Below are positions 1 through 6,663 of a stretch of DNA of 64,000 bases, piece by piece. The stretch is from positions 1 through 64,000 of the forward strand of contig JAKQOG010000127.1 of NCBI GenBank assembly GCA_029565395.1. Reading direction: 5' to 3'. Every line of letters starts with the position of its first letter. Positions within the stretch are counted from its first letter, which is position 1. The notes under the pieces are model-generated. The model saw nothing but the letters and a program-made list of their open reading frames with translations, did no database searches and was not told the origin of the DNA. This DNA is from Candidatus Hydrogenedentota bacterium (GTDB lineage: Bacteria; Hydrogenedentota; Hydrogenedentia; Hydrogenedentales; CAILVY01). Both the position numbers and the translations under genes were made by a program.

Positions 1-1383
1 AAATCCTCCGGCCCTAACATCATTCTTGTGGCGTTGGATGCCCTCCGCGCGGATTTCCTGCCTTTGTATACAGCCTCTGCAACGGCGAAAACACCGGTCC
101 TCGACGCGTTGGCCAAGGAATCCATTTTGTTTGAGAATGCCTTTGCGCAGGCCCCGTGGACCAAGCCTTCGTTCGCCACTATCTTCTCCGGTTTGTATCC
201 CGAAGCGCACACCGCTATCAATAAGACCGCCTCGTTGCCCGATACCGTGGAAACGCTCACCGAATTGCTTCAACAGGGCGGTTATTATACCCAGGGGTAC
301 TCCAACAACGCCTTTACGTCGTCGGTGTTCAACTTTCAGCAGGGTTTTTCCGGCTATGTCGATCTTAAGCCCCAGTTATATTTCGGCGCCAGCACGTCGG
401 CCTCCAAATTGTCGATGTATGAAGTGTTGCGGAAGGTGCGCCAGCGGTTGGTGAGCAAACTCAGCCGTTTTATTCCGCCGCTGCGCAAGATGGACGTGCG
501 GGATTTCTATCAGCCTGCCGAAGACGTTACGCGGGAAGCCTTGGCGTGGATGGATGCCGGGCGCGTGCCAGAGGGAATGCCTTTCTATCTCTTTCTGCAT
601 TACATGGACACGCATGATCCCTTTATGGACTGGAGCAAACCCGGGGTGGGGTATGCACGGTCCATATTGGGCGATACGCCCAGCCCCGACCTCGATGAAC
701 CCATGCGCGCCGCCTACATTTCCGAGATTGAGCATTTCGATCGTTTTTTGGGAGAACTAATCGCGGGTCTCAAACAGCGGGGACTTTACGACAATTCGCT
801 GCTGGTGTTTACGGCGGACCATGGCGAAGAATTCCTGGATCATAAGGGGTTCTGGCACGGGTTTACCCTGTATGACGAAATGCTGCATATCCCGCTTATG
901 ATTAAACTGCCGGGCAAGGCGCATGCGGGCGAGCGCAACACTGATCTGGCCCGCCATATCGATATTGCGCCCACGCTCCTGCAAGCAGCGGGTCTTCCCA
1001 AAGGCGCCGTGATGCCGGGGAGTCCGCTCGTTGACGCATCGGGCGCTTCCACGAACCAGGCCATACAATCCGCCTTTGCCCACAACGATTTCGAGGGCAA
1101 TCTCCTGCATGCCGTGCGCACACGTGAAAGCAAACTTATCCTCGCCACCGAAGCGGCCTCGCGCCCCCTGGCCCCAATAGAACTTTACAACCTTAAAGAC
1201 GATCCCAAGGAGAGCAAAAACCTTGCGGACGACCCTTCGCAGGCATCTCTATTGAGTGCGCTGGAGCAGACGCTGCTCCACTATGCGCAGGGAATCGAAG
1301 ACACGTCCGCACAACCCGCCGCGGCGGTTCCCCTGAGCAATGAAGTGCAAGAACAACTCAAAGCTATTGGCTATTTGCAATAA
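1..1383 (+). CDS. Sulfatase / alkaline-phosphatase-superfamily hydrolase (5' partial)
   Basis: The reading frame is open from base 1, so the N-terminus, probably including a signal peptide, lies outside the window. The first residues (PNIILVALDALRAD) are the metal-binding opening of the sulfatase fold. Further along are FLHYMDTHDPF and the metal-binding TADHG at about nt 814-828, followed by HGFTLYDEMLHIPL. At the position of the formylglycine Cys/Ser the sequence reads APWTKPSF, so a Thr (nt 160-162) replaces the usual nucleophile. Thr at this place is seen in phosphotransferase or phosphodiesterase members of the superfamily, so 'sulfatase' describes the fold; sulfate-ester cleavage is uncertain. 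An internal GTG at 28 is not a credible start because the conserved strand begins upstream of it. Likely acts on a sulfated or phosphorylated surface polymer in the periplasm. Confidence 0.85.
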   Translation, partial: KSSGPNIILVALDALRADFLPLYTASATAKTPVLDALAKESILFENAFAQAPWTKPSFATIFSGLYPEAHTAINKTASLPDTVETLTELLQQGGYYTQGYSNNAFTSSVFNFQQGFSGYVDLKPQLYFGASTSASKLSMYEVLRKVRQRLVSKLSRFIPPLRKMDVRDFYQPAEDVTREALAWMDAGRVPEGMPFYLFLHYMDTHDPFMDWSKPGVGYARSILGDTPSPDLDEPMRAAYISEIEHFDRFLGELIAGLKQRGLYDNSLLVFTADHGEEFLDHKGFWHGFTLYDEMLHIPLMIKLPGKAHAGERNTDLARHIDIAPTLLQAAGLPKGAVMPGSPLVDASGASTNQAIQSAFAHNDFEGNLLHAVRTRESKLILATEAASRPLAPIELYNLKDDPKESKNLADDPSQASLLSALEQTLLHYAQGIEDTSAQPAAAVPLSNEVQEQLKAIGYLQ

Positions 1384-1466
1384 AACTGATGCGCCAAGCT
1401 TACATGTTGTTTCTAGGCACGATCGAGGTTCGCCAGAAACTGGATGCTAGTTTTTACTATAAGAGG

Positions 1467-2651
1467 CTAATGGTCGGTGTTATTCTTTTGGCGGGGTTTT
1501 TCATCGAAATTTGGGAACATTTTTGAAGAAAAATCAAAAAGCCGCTGGCTCAAATCCCACACGGTAGGCTTGCCGCCGTCAGTTTTTGCCTCTCCCACGT
1601 AACAGAATTCTTTTTTTCTGCCATCAAAGAAAAGTGTGGAGGCCCCTGTAGCCACATCCCAGATCAATATTTTCTGGTCCTGGGTAAAACTTAGGATTTT
1701 TGAATCATCCGGTGAAATTGCCACATAAATTACGTAGCCGCCATATCTCCCGGAAAACATGCGTTCTTCCTCGCCGGTGAGAACATCCCAAAGCTTGATC
1801 TTATTCTCCCTGTCTCCGGTAACCACTTTTAATCTATCTGAGGAGAACGCCACGGATATGACCGGCGCCATAATCCCGGAGAACTTTCGGAGGATATCAC
1901 CAGTCTCCGCATCCCAGAGTATGGCTGTTTCATCCAGGCTTCCGGTGAGAATTCGCTTCCTGTCTTGGGATATTGCCATGCAGAGAATTTCTTGGTCATG
2001 TCCATCAAAGGTACGAGAAATTACTCCCCCAAATGTTTTAATCTCATTTATGGATTTACTGCCCCCTACCAGAAGAGTTTTTCCATCGGGACTGCAGATA
2101 ATAGAGGTGACTTCCCAGAAATGTGTGTAACTGCCGTTTGCAAAAGTATCTATTTCACTCCCGGTTGAGGCATTCCAAAATATAACATGCCCACCTGATC
2201 CTGTAAAAAGTCGGCTATTATCAGGGGAAAACGCCACGGCGGTGACTTTTTCATCGTATTCTTCCATATGAAGTGTTGCAAGTTTTTTCCCACTATATGC
2301 ATCCCATAATATTGCTTTTCCATCCGCACCCCCAGTCAACACTTTTTTACCATCATAAGAGAATGCAACTGATACAACGGAATCCTTATGCCCTGAAAAA
2401 ACCTGCAGAATCTTTCTGTTTGCCAAATCCCACAAATATGCGTTGTTGTCATAGTTTCCAGTAAGCATTAGGGTATAATCTGGCGAAAAAGCCAGGGTTT
2501 CTATCATGTCGCAGTCTTTTTCCTTGTTCTTCTGATCTGGCACGGGTATTGGACTGCCAATATTTTCTTCCTGGGTACAGTTGAACAGGAAAAGACCAGA
2601 TATACTTGTAATGCCTGTACAAACTAGAATGAGTGCAACATATCGGGCCAT
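1467..2651 (-). CDS. WD40-repeat protein with N-terminal membrane anchor or signal
   Basis: 394 residues. A hydrophobic N-terminus of about 24 residues ends in FLFNC; the Cys might be lipidated, but Asn before it is a poor lipobox, so this may be an ordinary signal or anchor. The rest consists of WD40 units, recognisable by AYLWDL, AILWDA, VIFWNA, AILWDAETG, IKLWDVLTG, ILIWDVATG and a final PTVWDL. With one degenerate unit this makes seven to eight blades, enough for a single beta-propeller that would serve as a protein-binding platform. Start chosen for AAGGGA about 7 nt upstream. It lies 175 nt downstream of the Roco GTPase on the same strand, and WD40 domains commonly accompany Roco signalling proteins. 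The gene is visibly AT-richer than its neighbours, which suggests horizontal acquisition. Ligand unknown. Confidence 0.8.
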   Translation of the reverse strand: MARYVALILVCTGITSISGLFLFNCTQEENIGSPIPVPDQKNKEKDCDMIETLAFSPDYTLMLTGNYDNNAYLWDLANRKILQVFSGHKDSVVSVAFSYDGKKVLTGGADGKAILWDAYSGKKLATLHMEEYDEKVTAVAFSPDNSRLFTGSGGHVIFWNASTGSEIDTFANGSYTHFWEVTSIICSPDGKTLLVGGSKSINEIKTFGGVISRTFDGHDQEILCMAISQDRKRILTGSLDETAILWDAETGDILRKFSGIMAPVISVAFSSDRLKVVTGDRENKIKLWDVLTGEEERMFSGRYGGYVIYVAISPDDSKILSFTQDQKILIWDVATGASTLFFDGRKKEFCYVGEAKTDGGKPTVWDLSQRLFDFSSKMFPNFDEKPRQKNNTDH

Positions 2652-2826
2652 AATATTTCCCTTCGCACATTCAATGTTATTAATTTTCCAATGTTTCCGA
2701 ATCGATTATTCATACTGCCGGAATAGTATGTGAAAATCATTCGGACACCTCATTTCAATCATTGTATCCAAAAGTTTCTTTATGTGCAAAAATACAAATT
2801 CTTCGAGTGATATGTGCATTCTAAGG

Positions 2827-3963
2827 TTATTGTAGCTCCGGCTTTGGAGGTTTTTCCGGTTTGCGGGGCATGGCGGGCTCAATGCCATGATCCGGCTCTT
2901 GCGGCGGCAGCAATTCGGGAATGAGCCGAAGCCCGGTTCTACCGGGAGGCGGATTCGGCACCGGAAAGCAAAGCTCAAAGAGTTCATCTTCCATCATGGC
3001 CAGAATGAACTGCTGGTGATCGCGCGGATAGCTTTTCTTCCCCCGGAAGATGCGGGGGAGGTCGGCTGGCTCCAGTTCTCCGAAGCGGTTCCGTACCTCC
3101 AGATCCGTCAGAATGGCGTATACCCCTTTCGTGACCCATGTCGGATCCAGCACATAGGTTTCGGGTAATGGCCCATATCCCCCCGGACTCTCATAATGGA
3201 ACAGTGTTCCAAGCTGCTTGAGATACGCCAGCAATGAACTGCGATCGGCGGGTTTGAGACGATATTTTTTGCAGAGACTATCATATTCCTTCCGGGCAAG
3301 ATTCTTGCGCTTTCCCGCCGCTTCTTTTAGCGCAACCTTTGCTTTCAGATAACTTGAGGGCACGGGCTGCCGCACATTATCAAGCTGCCGGACTCGCTGA
3401 AAGATGGCCGCGCGGAGCTTATCGATGCCTTCCCCACACCGCGTTCGATTCGTCTTGTCATTGCATACGGTGCGGAAGAAGGGATCCAGGAGATTCGCCG
3501 CGTAATCTTTCCGCAGCCGGGTTTCATCCGGTTCAAACCCGCCTTCATCCCGTTTATTCAGCACCACGATCACCGGAGAATCGCCGCCAAAGGCCCGGAT
3601 CTTGTCCATCCAATAGCGCAGCTTGCTTTGCTCCTCATTCTCGCGTGAATCGAGCACCAGCAGATACAGGCTCCGCTCGGTAAGGAAAAATTGATGCGTC
3701 GCCTGCATAATCTCCTGGCCGCCGAAATCCCACACATTTACCCGGATGGGAGGGTCATCCTTGGATTGGGAAGGCACGGACCATTCCGCGATCTTGATGC
3801 CGTGGGTGCATTCCGGATTAGGCAACAGCCGCTTCTTCGTGAGCCAGTGGATCAAGGCCGTTTTCCCGACACCAGGCTCGCCAACCACTAGAATCTTGGC
3901 TTCATTCAGCGTGCAAACCGGCGCCTCAACACGTTTTTCGACTCGGCGAACGCGGATTAACAT
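2827..3963 (-). CDS. Roco-type GTPase (Roc plus partial COR domain)
   Basis: 378 residues from the ATG at 3963; the frame is open further upstream but that part is low-complexity repeat DNA and reads as Pro/Cys-rich noise. The Roc GTPase domain has a P-loop GEPGVGKTA, switch II DFGGQE and base-recognition NKRDEG, and RYWMDKIRAFGGDSPVIVV between them is typical of Roc. A COR-like segment follows (YRLKPADRSSLLAYLKQLG, then YVLDPTWVTKGVYAIL). The COR region is shorter than in full Roco proteins, there are no leucine-rich repeats, and the protein ends in a Pro/Lys-rich tail. No kinase is fused. Bacterial Roco proteins dimerise through COR and act as nucleotide-dependent switches. The WD40 gene just downstream could be its sensor or effector partner. 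No good Shine-Dalgarno is visible, so the start is uncertain. Confidence 0.78.
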   Translation of the reverse strand: MLIRVRRVEKRVEAPVCTLNEAKILVVGEPGVGKTALIHWLTKKRLLPNPECTHGIKIAEWSVPSQSKDDPPIRVNVWDFGGQEIMQATHQFFLTERSLYLLVLDSRENEEQSKLRYWMDKIRAFGGDSPVIVVLNKRDEGGFEPDETRLRKDYAANLLDPFFRTVCNDKTNRTRCGEGIDKLRAAIFQRVRQLDNVRQPVPSSYLKAKVALKEAAGKRKNLARKEYDSLCKKYRLKPADRSSLLAYLKQLGTLFHYESPGGYGPLPETYVLDPTWVTKGVYAILTDLEVRNRFGELEPADLPRIFRGKKSYPRDHQQFILAMMEDELFELCFPVPNPPPGRTGLRLIPELLPPQEPDHGIEPAMPRKPEKPPKPELQ

Positions 3964-3977
3964 GGCGGGAGGGGGGT

Positions 3978-4013
3978 GAAAAGGACAAAAAGGACCTAAA
4001 CGACGAAAAGGAC
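3978..4013. repeat. Tandem 9-bp repeat, four units
   Basis: Consecutive units GAAAAGGAC, AAAAAGGAC, CTAAACGAC and GAAAAGGAC lie immediately upstream of the Roco start. The third unit is diverged. Such short purine-rich arrays recur in other gaps of this window. Confidence 0.6.
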
Positions 4014-4065
4014 TGAGAGGAGGGCATGGACAAGGTGGACCTGTCTTCGCCAAGGTTTCCTCTTC

Positions 4066-4084
4066 GTCACGCGCGGCGCGTGAC
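4066..4084. repeat. Perfect 9-bp inverted repeat in the Roco/phd intergenic gap
   Basis: GTCACGCGC and its exact complement GCGCGTGAC are separated by one base. A second, weaker inverted repeat (CCCCC ... GGGGG, 4087-4110) follows directly. The 185-nt gap holds no gene. The pair resembles a REP-like extragenic palindrome; no T-run follows, so it is not an obvious terminator. Confidence 0.5.
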
Positions 4085-4185
4085 TTCCCCCTTCGCTAAA
4101 GCTTTGGGGGACAAGACGGAGGACACGCCGGAGGGCACGCGGACATTATGGATGGGATGGATATGCCTCACGATTCCCTGGCTTC

Positions 4186-4228
4186 TTGACAAAGTGTACA
4201 ATATTCTGTACACTAATGTACAGAATAT
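4186..4228 (+). promoter_or_regulatory. Promoter and autoregulatory operator of the phd-like/PIN operon
   Basis: A -35 TTGACA (4186-4191) is followed after 17 bp by TACACT (4209-4214). A perfect inverted repeat, ATATTCTGTACA / TGTACAGAATAT with a 4-bp spacer (4201-4228), covers the -10 and the start region. GAGG at 4229-4232 is the ribosome site for the antitoxin at 4240. Placement over the -10 is what is expected for repression by the antitoxin or the toxin-antitoxin complex. Confidence 0.75.
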
Positions 4229-4239
4229 GAGGATATGCC

Positions 4240-4473
4240 ATGAAATCCGTTAGTTTTACAGAATTTCGGAAAAACGCTTCAGAACTTTTCTCGAAAGTGG
4301 AACAGGGGGAAACGCTGGTGGTGCTTCGCCATGGCCGGCCCATCGCGGAAGTATCGCCGGTTAAATCGTCTCATACTCCTGCCTGGAAACAAGCCGCCTT
4401 GCGCTTAACCACGCGCGGTGCGGGGTTGTCAGAGGCCATCCTTGGGGAACGTTTCGATGAAGACCTATTTTGA
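4240..4473 (+). CDS. Phd/YefM-family antitoxin
   Basis: 77 residues. The N-terminus MKSVSFTEFRKNASELFSKVEQGETLVVLRHGRPIA carries the family hallmarks: an aligned Phd helix and the 'GE-x-xx-V-x-RHG-x-P-A' strand that binds DNA as a dimer. The C-terminal part after about residue 45 would be the disordered segment that wraps the toxin. The start is supported by GAGG 7 nt upstream. The toxin gene begins at 4457 inside this gene, so the two are translationally coupled. Expected role: neutralise the PIN ribonuclease and repress the shared promoter through the 12-bp inverted repeat just upstream. Confidence 0.88.
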   Translation: MKSVSFTEFRKNASELFSKVEQGETLVVLRHGRPIAEVSPVKSSHTPAWKQAALRLTTRGAGLSEAILGERFDEDLF

Positions 4474-4873
4474 CTCTTCCGCGCTGGCAAAGCGATATGT
4501 CGAGGAAGCGGGCAGCGACGTGGTGGAGGCAATCTGTCAGGAGGCTACCGAACTCGGCATCAGTGTCATAGGCGCTCCTGAAATTATTTCCGCGCTGAAC
4601 CGGCGCCGGAGAGAAAACGTGTTGACGCCCCATCAGTATAAGACCGCGAAACGGCGTCTTTCGGAGGAACTTAAGGATGCCACGATCATCCATCTCACCT
4701 CCCCGGTTATCACCGACACCATTCGAATTCTGGAGGAAAGCCCCGTACGCGCCATGGACGCCCTCCACATTGCCTGCGCCCTGCAATGGGGGGCCATGCT
4801 GTTTGTTTCCGCGGATGAACGCCAGATTACCGCCGCGAAAAAAGCAGGCCTGCTAACACGTGTTTTAGGCTGA
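4457..4873 (+). CDS. VapC-like PIN-domain ribonuclease toxin
   Basis: 138 residues from the ATG at 4457; an earlier in-frame start at 4418 would only add residues that overlap the antitoxin. MKTYFDSSALAKRYVEE provides the first PIN aspartate (D6). The Glu in GAPEIISALNRRRR is a second acidic residue, and the C-terminal AMDALHIACALQWGAMLFVSADERQ provides the remaining aspartates. The family cuts tRNA or rRNA in a Mg-dependent manner. Its start overlaps the antitoxin end by 17 nt, which fits a coupled type II system. Pairing of a PIN toxin with a Phd-type antitoxin is common in databases under the VapBC label. Confidence 0.88.
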   Translation: MKTYFDSSALAKRYVEEAGSDVVEAICQEATELGISVIGAPEIISALNRRRRENVLTPHQYKTAKRRLSEELKDATIIHLTSPVITDTIRILEESPVRAMDALHIACALQWGAMLFVSADERQITAAKKAGLLTRVLG

Positions 4874-4983
4874 TTGGCCCCTCGCTTTCTTGAAACTTCC
4901 GGATCAGCCGTGTAAGATCCCTTTTTTATTGATATTCTTTTGTGTTCTCATATTTCTGGGAGAGGTTGAAGGAAGTTGTCATC

Positions 4984-6162
4984 ATGCAGACCGCGGAACG
5001 TCTGACCAAAATTCCCCCGTACTTGTTCATGACCTTGCGGAACAAGATCAATGCCGCGAAGGCGCAGGGCGTGGATGTCATCAGCCTGGCTATCGGGGAT
5101 CCGGTGGATCCCACGCCGCAGGCGGTGATTGACGAGTTGTGCCGCACGGCCCAGGACCCTGAAAATCACCGGTATCCCACCGATGAGGAATGGGGCATGC
5201 TGGCTTTCCGCAAGGCGGTGACCCGCTGGTATAAGCGCCGGTATGACGTTGATCTGGATCCCAAGAAAGAGATTGTCGCCCTGATTGGATCGAAGGAAGG
5301 ATGCCACCATTTTGCGCTGGGCGTGATTAATCCGGGGGATCTGGTGCTGGTGACGGATCCCGGGTATCCCGGCTATAAGCCCAGTATTTGGTTTGTTGGC
5401 GCCACGCCGTATCCCGTGCCCATGAAAGCGGAAAACGCCTTCTTGCCCAAATTCGCGGATATTCCCTCCGATATTGCCAAGAAAGCCACGGCGTTTTATT
5501 TGAATTATCCGAACAATCCGACGGGGGCCGTGGCCACGCGTCCGTTTCTTCAAGAACTGGTGGAATTCGCCAAGAGCAACGATATTGCGGTCTGTTATGA
5601 TAATCCGTACAGCGAGGTCGTGTTCGGGGTGGATCGATTGAGTTTCCTGAACATATCGGGCGCCAAAGACGTGGGTGTCGAATTGAACTCGCTGTCAAAG
5701 CCGTACAACATGACGGGCTGGCGGATCGGCATGGCCTGTGGCAATCCGGACATCGTCAAAGCCATCGCCACTTCGAAGGCCAACACGGATTCCGGGGTAT
5801 TCAATGCGATTCAGTACGCGGGCATTGCTGCGCTTGACCAATGCGACGCCTTCATTGAAAAGATGCTGGCCATCTATGCGGGCCGCCGCGAAAAGGTCAT
5901 CCGCACGTTGCGGGAGCTCGGCTGGACCTATGAGCCGCCCAAAGGCACGTTTTACCTCTGGGCGCCCGTGCCCAAAGGGTATACGTCCCCTGAATTTTGC
6001 GAATTCCTGTTTGAGAAGTGCGCCGTCGTCATCGCGCCCGGGTCCGCGTATGGCCAGCATGGCGAGGGGTTTGTACGGTTTTCGCTCACGGTTGAGGATA
6101 AACGGCTGGATGAGGCGTTGGACCGCATGCGCGCCGCCTTGCCCCGGCTGGAGTTTTCCTGA
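4984..6162 (+). CDS. dapL: LL-diaminopimelate aminotransferase-like class I/II aminotransferase
   Basis: 392 residues. Fold type I PLP enzyme: AIGDPVDPTPQAVIDEL and NHRYPTDEE near the N-terminus, NYPNNPTGAV in the middle and the PLP lysine K239 in SLSKPYNMTGWRIG. The opening (PPYLFMTLRNKI...GVDVISLAIGDP) and ALIGSKEG match LL-DAP aminotransferases, which convert tetrahydrodipicolinate to LL-diaminopimelate in one step for lysine and peptidoglycan synthesis. Close relatives with other amino-acid substrates exist, so the exact substrate is inferred. Start chosen at the ATG at 4984, preceded by AGGAAG. An upstream in-frame ATG at 4942 lacks such a site. Likely monocistronic or joined with the EIIA gene 50 nt downstream. 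Confidence 0.75.
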   Translation: MQTAERLTKIPPYLFMTLRNKINAAKAQGVDVISLAIGDPVDPTPQAVIDELCRTAQDPENHRYPTDEEWGMLAFRKAVTRWYKRRYDVDLDPKKEIVALIGSKEGCHHFALGVINPGDLVLVTDPGYPGYKPSIWFVGATPYPVPMKAENAFLPKFADIPSDIAKKATAFYLNYPNNPTGAVATRPFLQELVEFAKSNDIAVCYDNPYSEVVFGVDRLSFLNISGAKDVGVELNSLSKPYNMTGWRIGMACGNPDIVKAIATSKANTDSGVFNAIQYAGIAALDQCDAFIEKMLAIYAGRREKVIRTLRELGWTYEPPKGTFYLWAPVPKGYTSPEFCEFLFEKCAVVIAPGSAYGQHGEGFVRFSLTVEDKRLDEALDRMRAALPRLEFS

Positions 6163-6213
6163 TATAACAGTAGTTTCTTTGACCGGCCCTAGGGCCGTAG
6201 CATTGAGGTGGTT

Positions 6214-6663
6214 ATGAGTGCATTTGGCGTTCCGATTCCCGAATCACAGATCTGCATTATCCAGGATGGCATGACCAAGCAGGATGCGCTGGGCGCGCTC
6301 ATCAATGCCGTGGCGTCCAATCCGGCCATCACCGACAAGGAGGTCTTCCGGACCGCCATCTTCGAGCGGGAAGCGCGGTTGAGCACCGGCATCGGCGGCG
6401 GCATAGCCATCCCGCATGTCCGGATCCCCGAAGTGGCGGAGTCCACGGTTGGGGTGGGCATCGCTTCCAAAGGAATTGATTTTGGGGCGGCGGATCAGCA
6501 ACCCGTGCAAGTTGTGGTGTTGTTTGCGACGCCGGCGGGCGCGGACAAGGATTACTTGAAAACCCTGGCTCAGGTAATGCTGAGCCTGCGCAATGTGGAC
6601 TTCTTTGAGCGCCTGACGGCCTGCGATACCACTGAAAAAGCCTTCGGATTGTTAAATCGTTAG
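6214..6663 (+). CDS. PTS EIIA type-2 domain protein (PtsN/fructose-mannitol type)
   Basis: 149 residues, a lone EIIA domain. The phosphorylatable histidine is H68 in GGGIAIPHVRIPEV, and VGVASKGIDF, VVLFATPAG and LKTLAQVMLSLRN follow the family pattern. With no EIIB or EIIC beside it, a regulatory role like PtsN is more likely than sugar uptake. GAGG at 6205-6208 supports the ATG at 6214; a GTG at 6208 is the alternative. Its TAG stop overlaps the stop codon of the converging histidine kinase by 3 nt, so no room remains for a terminator between the two genes. Confidence 0.82.
   Translation: MSAFGVPIPESQICIIQDGMTKQDALGALINAVASNPAITDKEVFRTAIFEREARLSTGIGGGIAIPHVRIPEVAESTVGVGIASKGIDFGAADQQPVQVVVLFATPAGADKDYLKTLAQVMLSLRNVDFFERLTACDTTEKAFGLLNR

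Noticed and set aside
4974-4990. Start of the DapL-type gene at 4942
   Set aside because: The added residues (MFSYFWERLKEVVI) are not typical of the family and the AGGAAG site points to the ATG at 4984.
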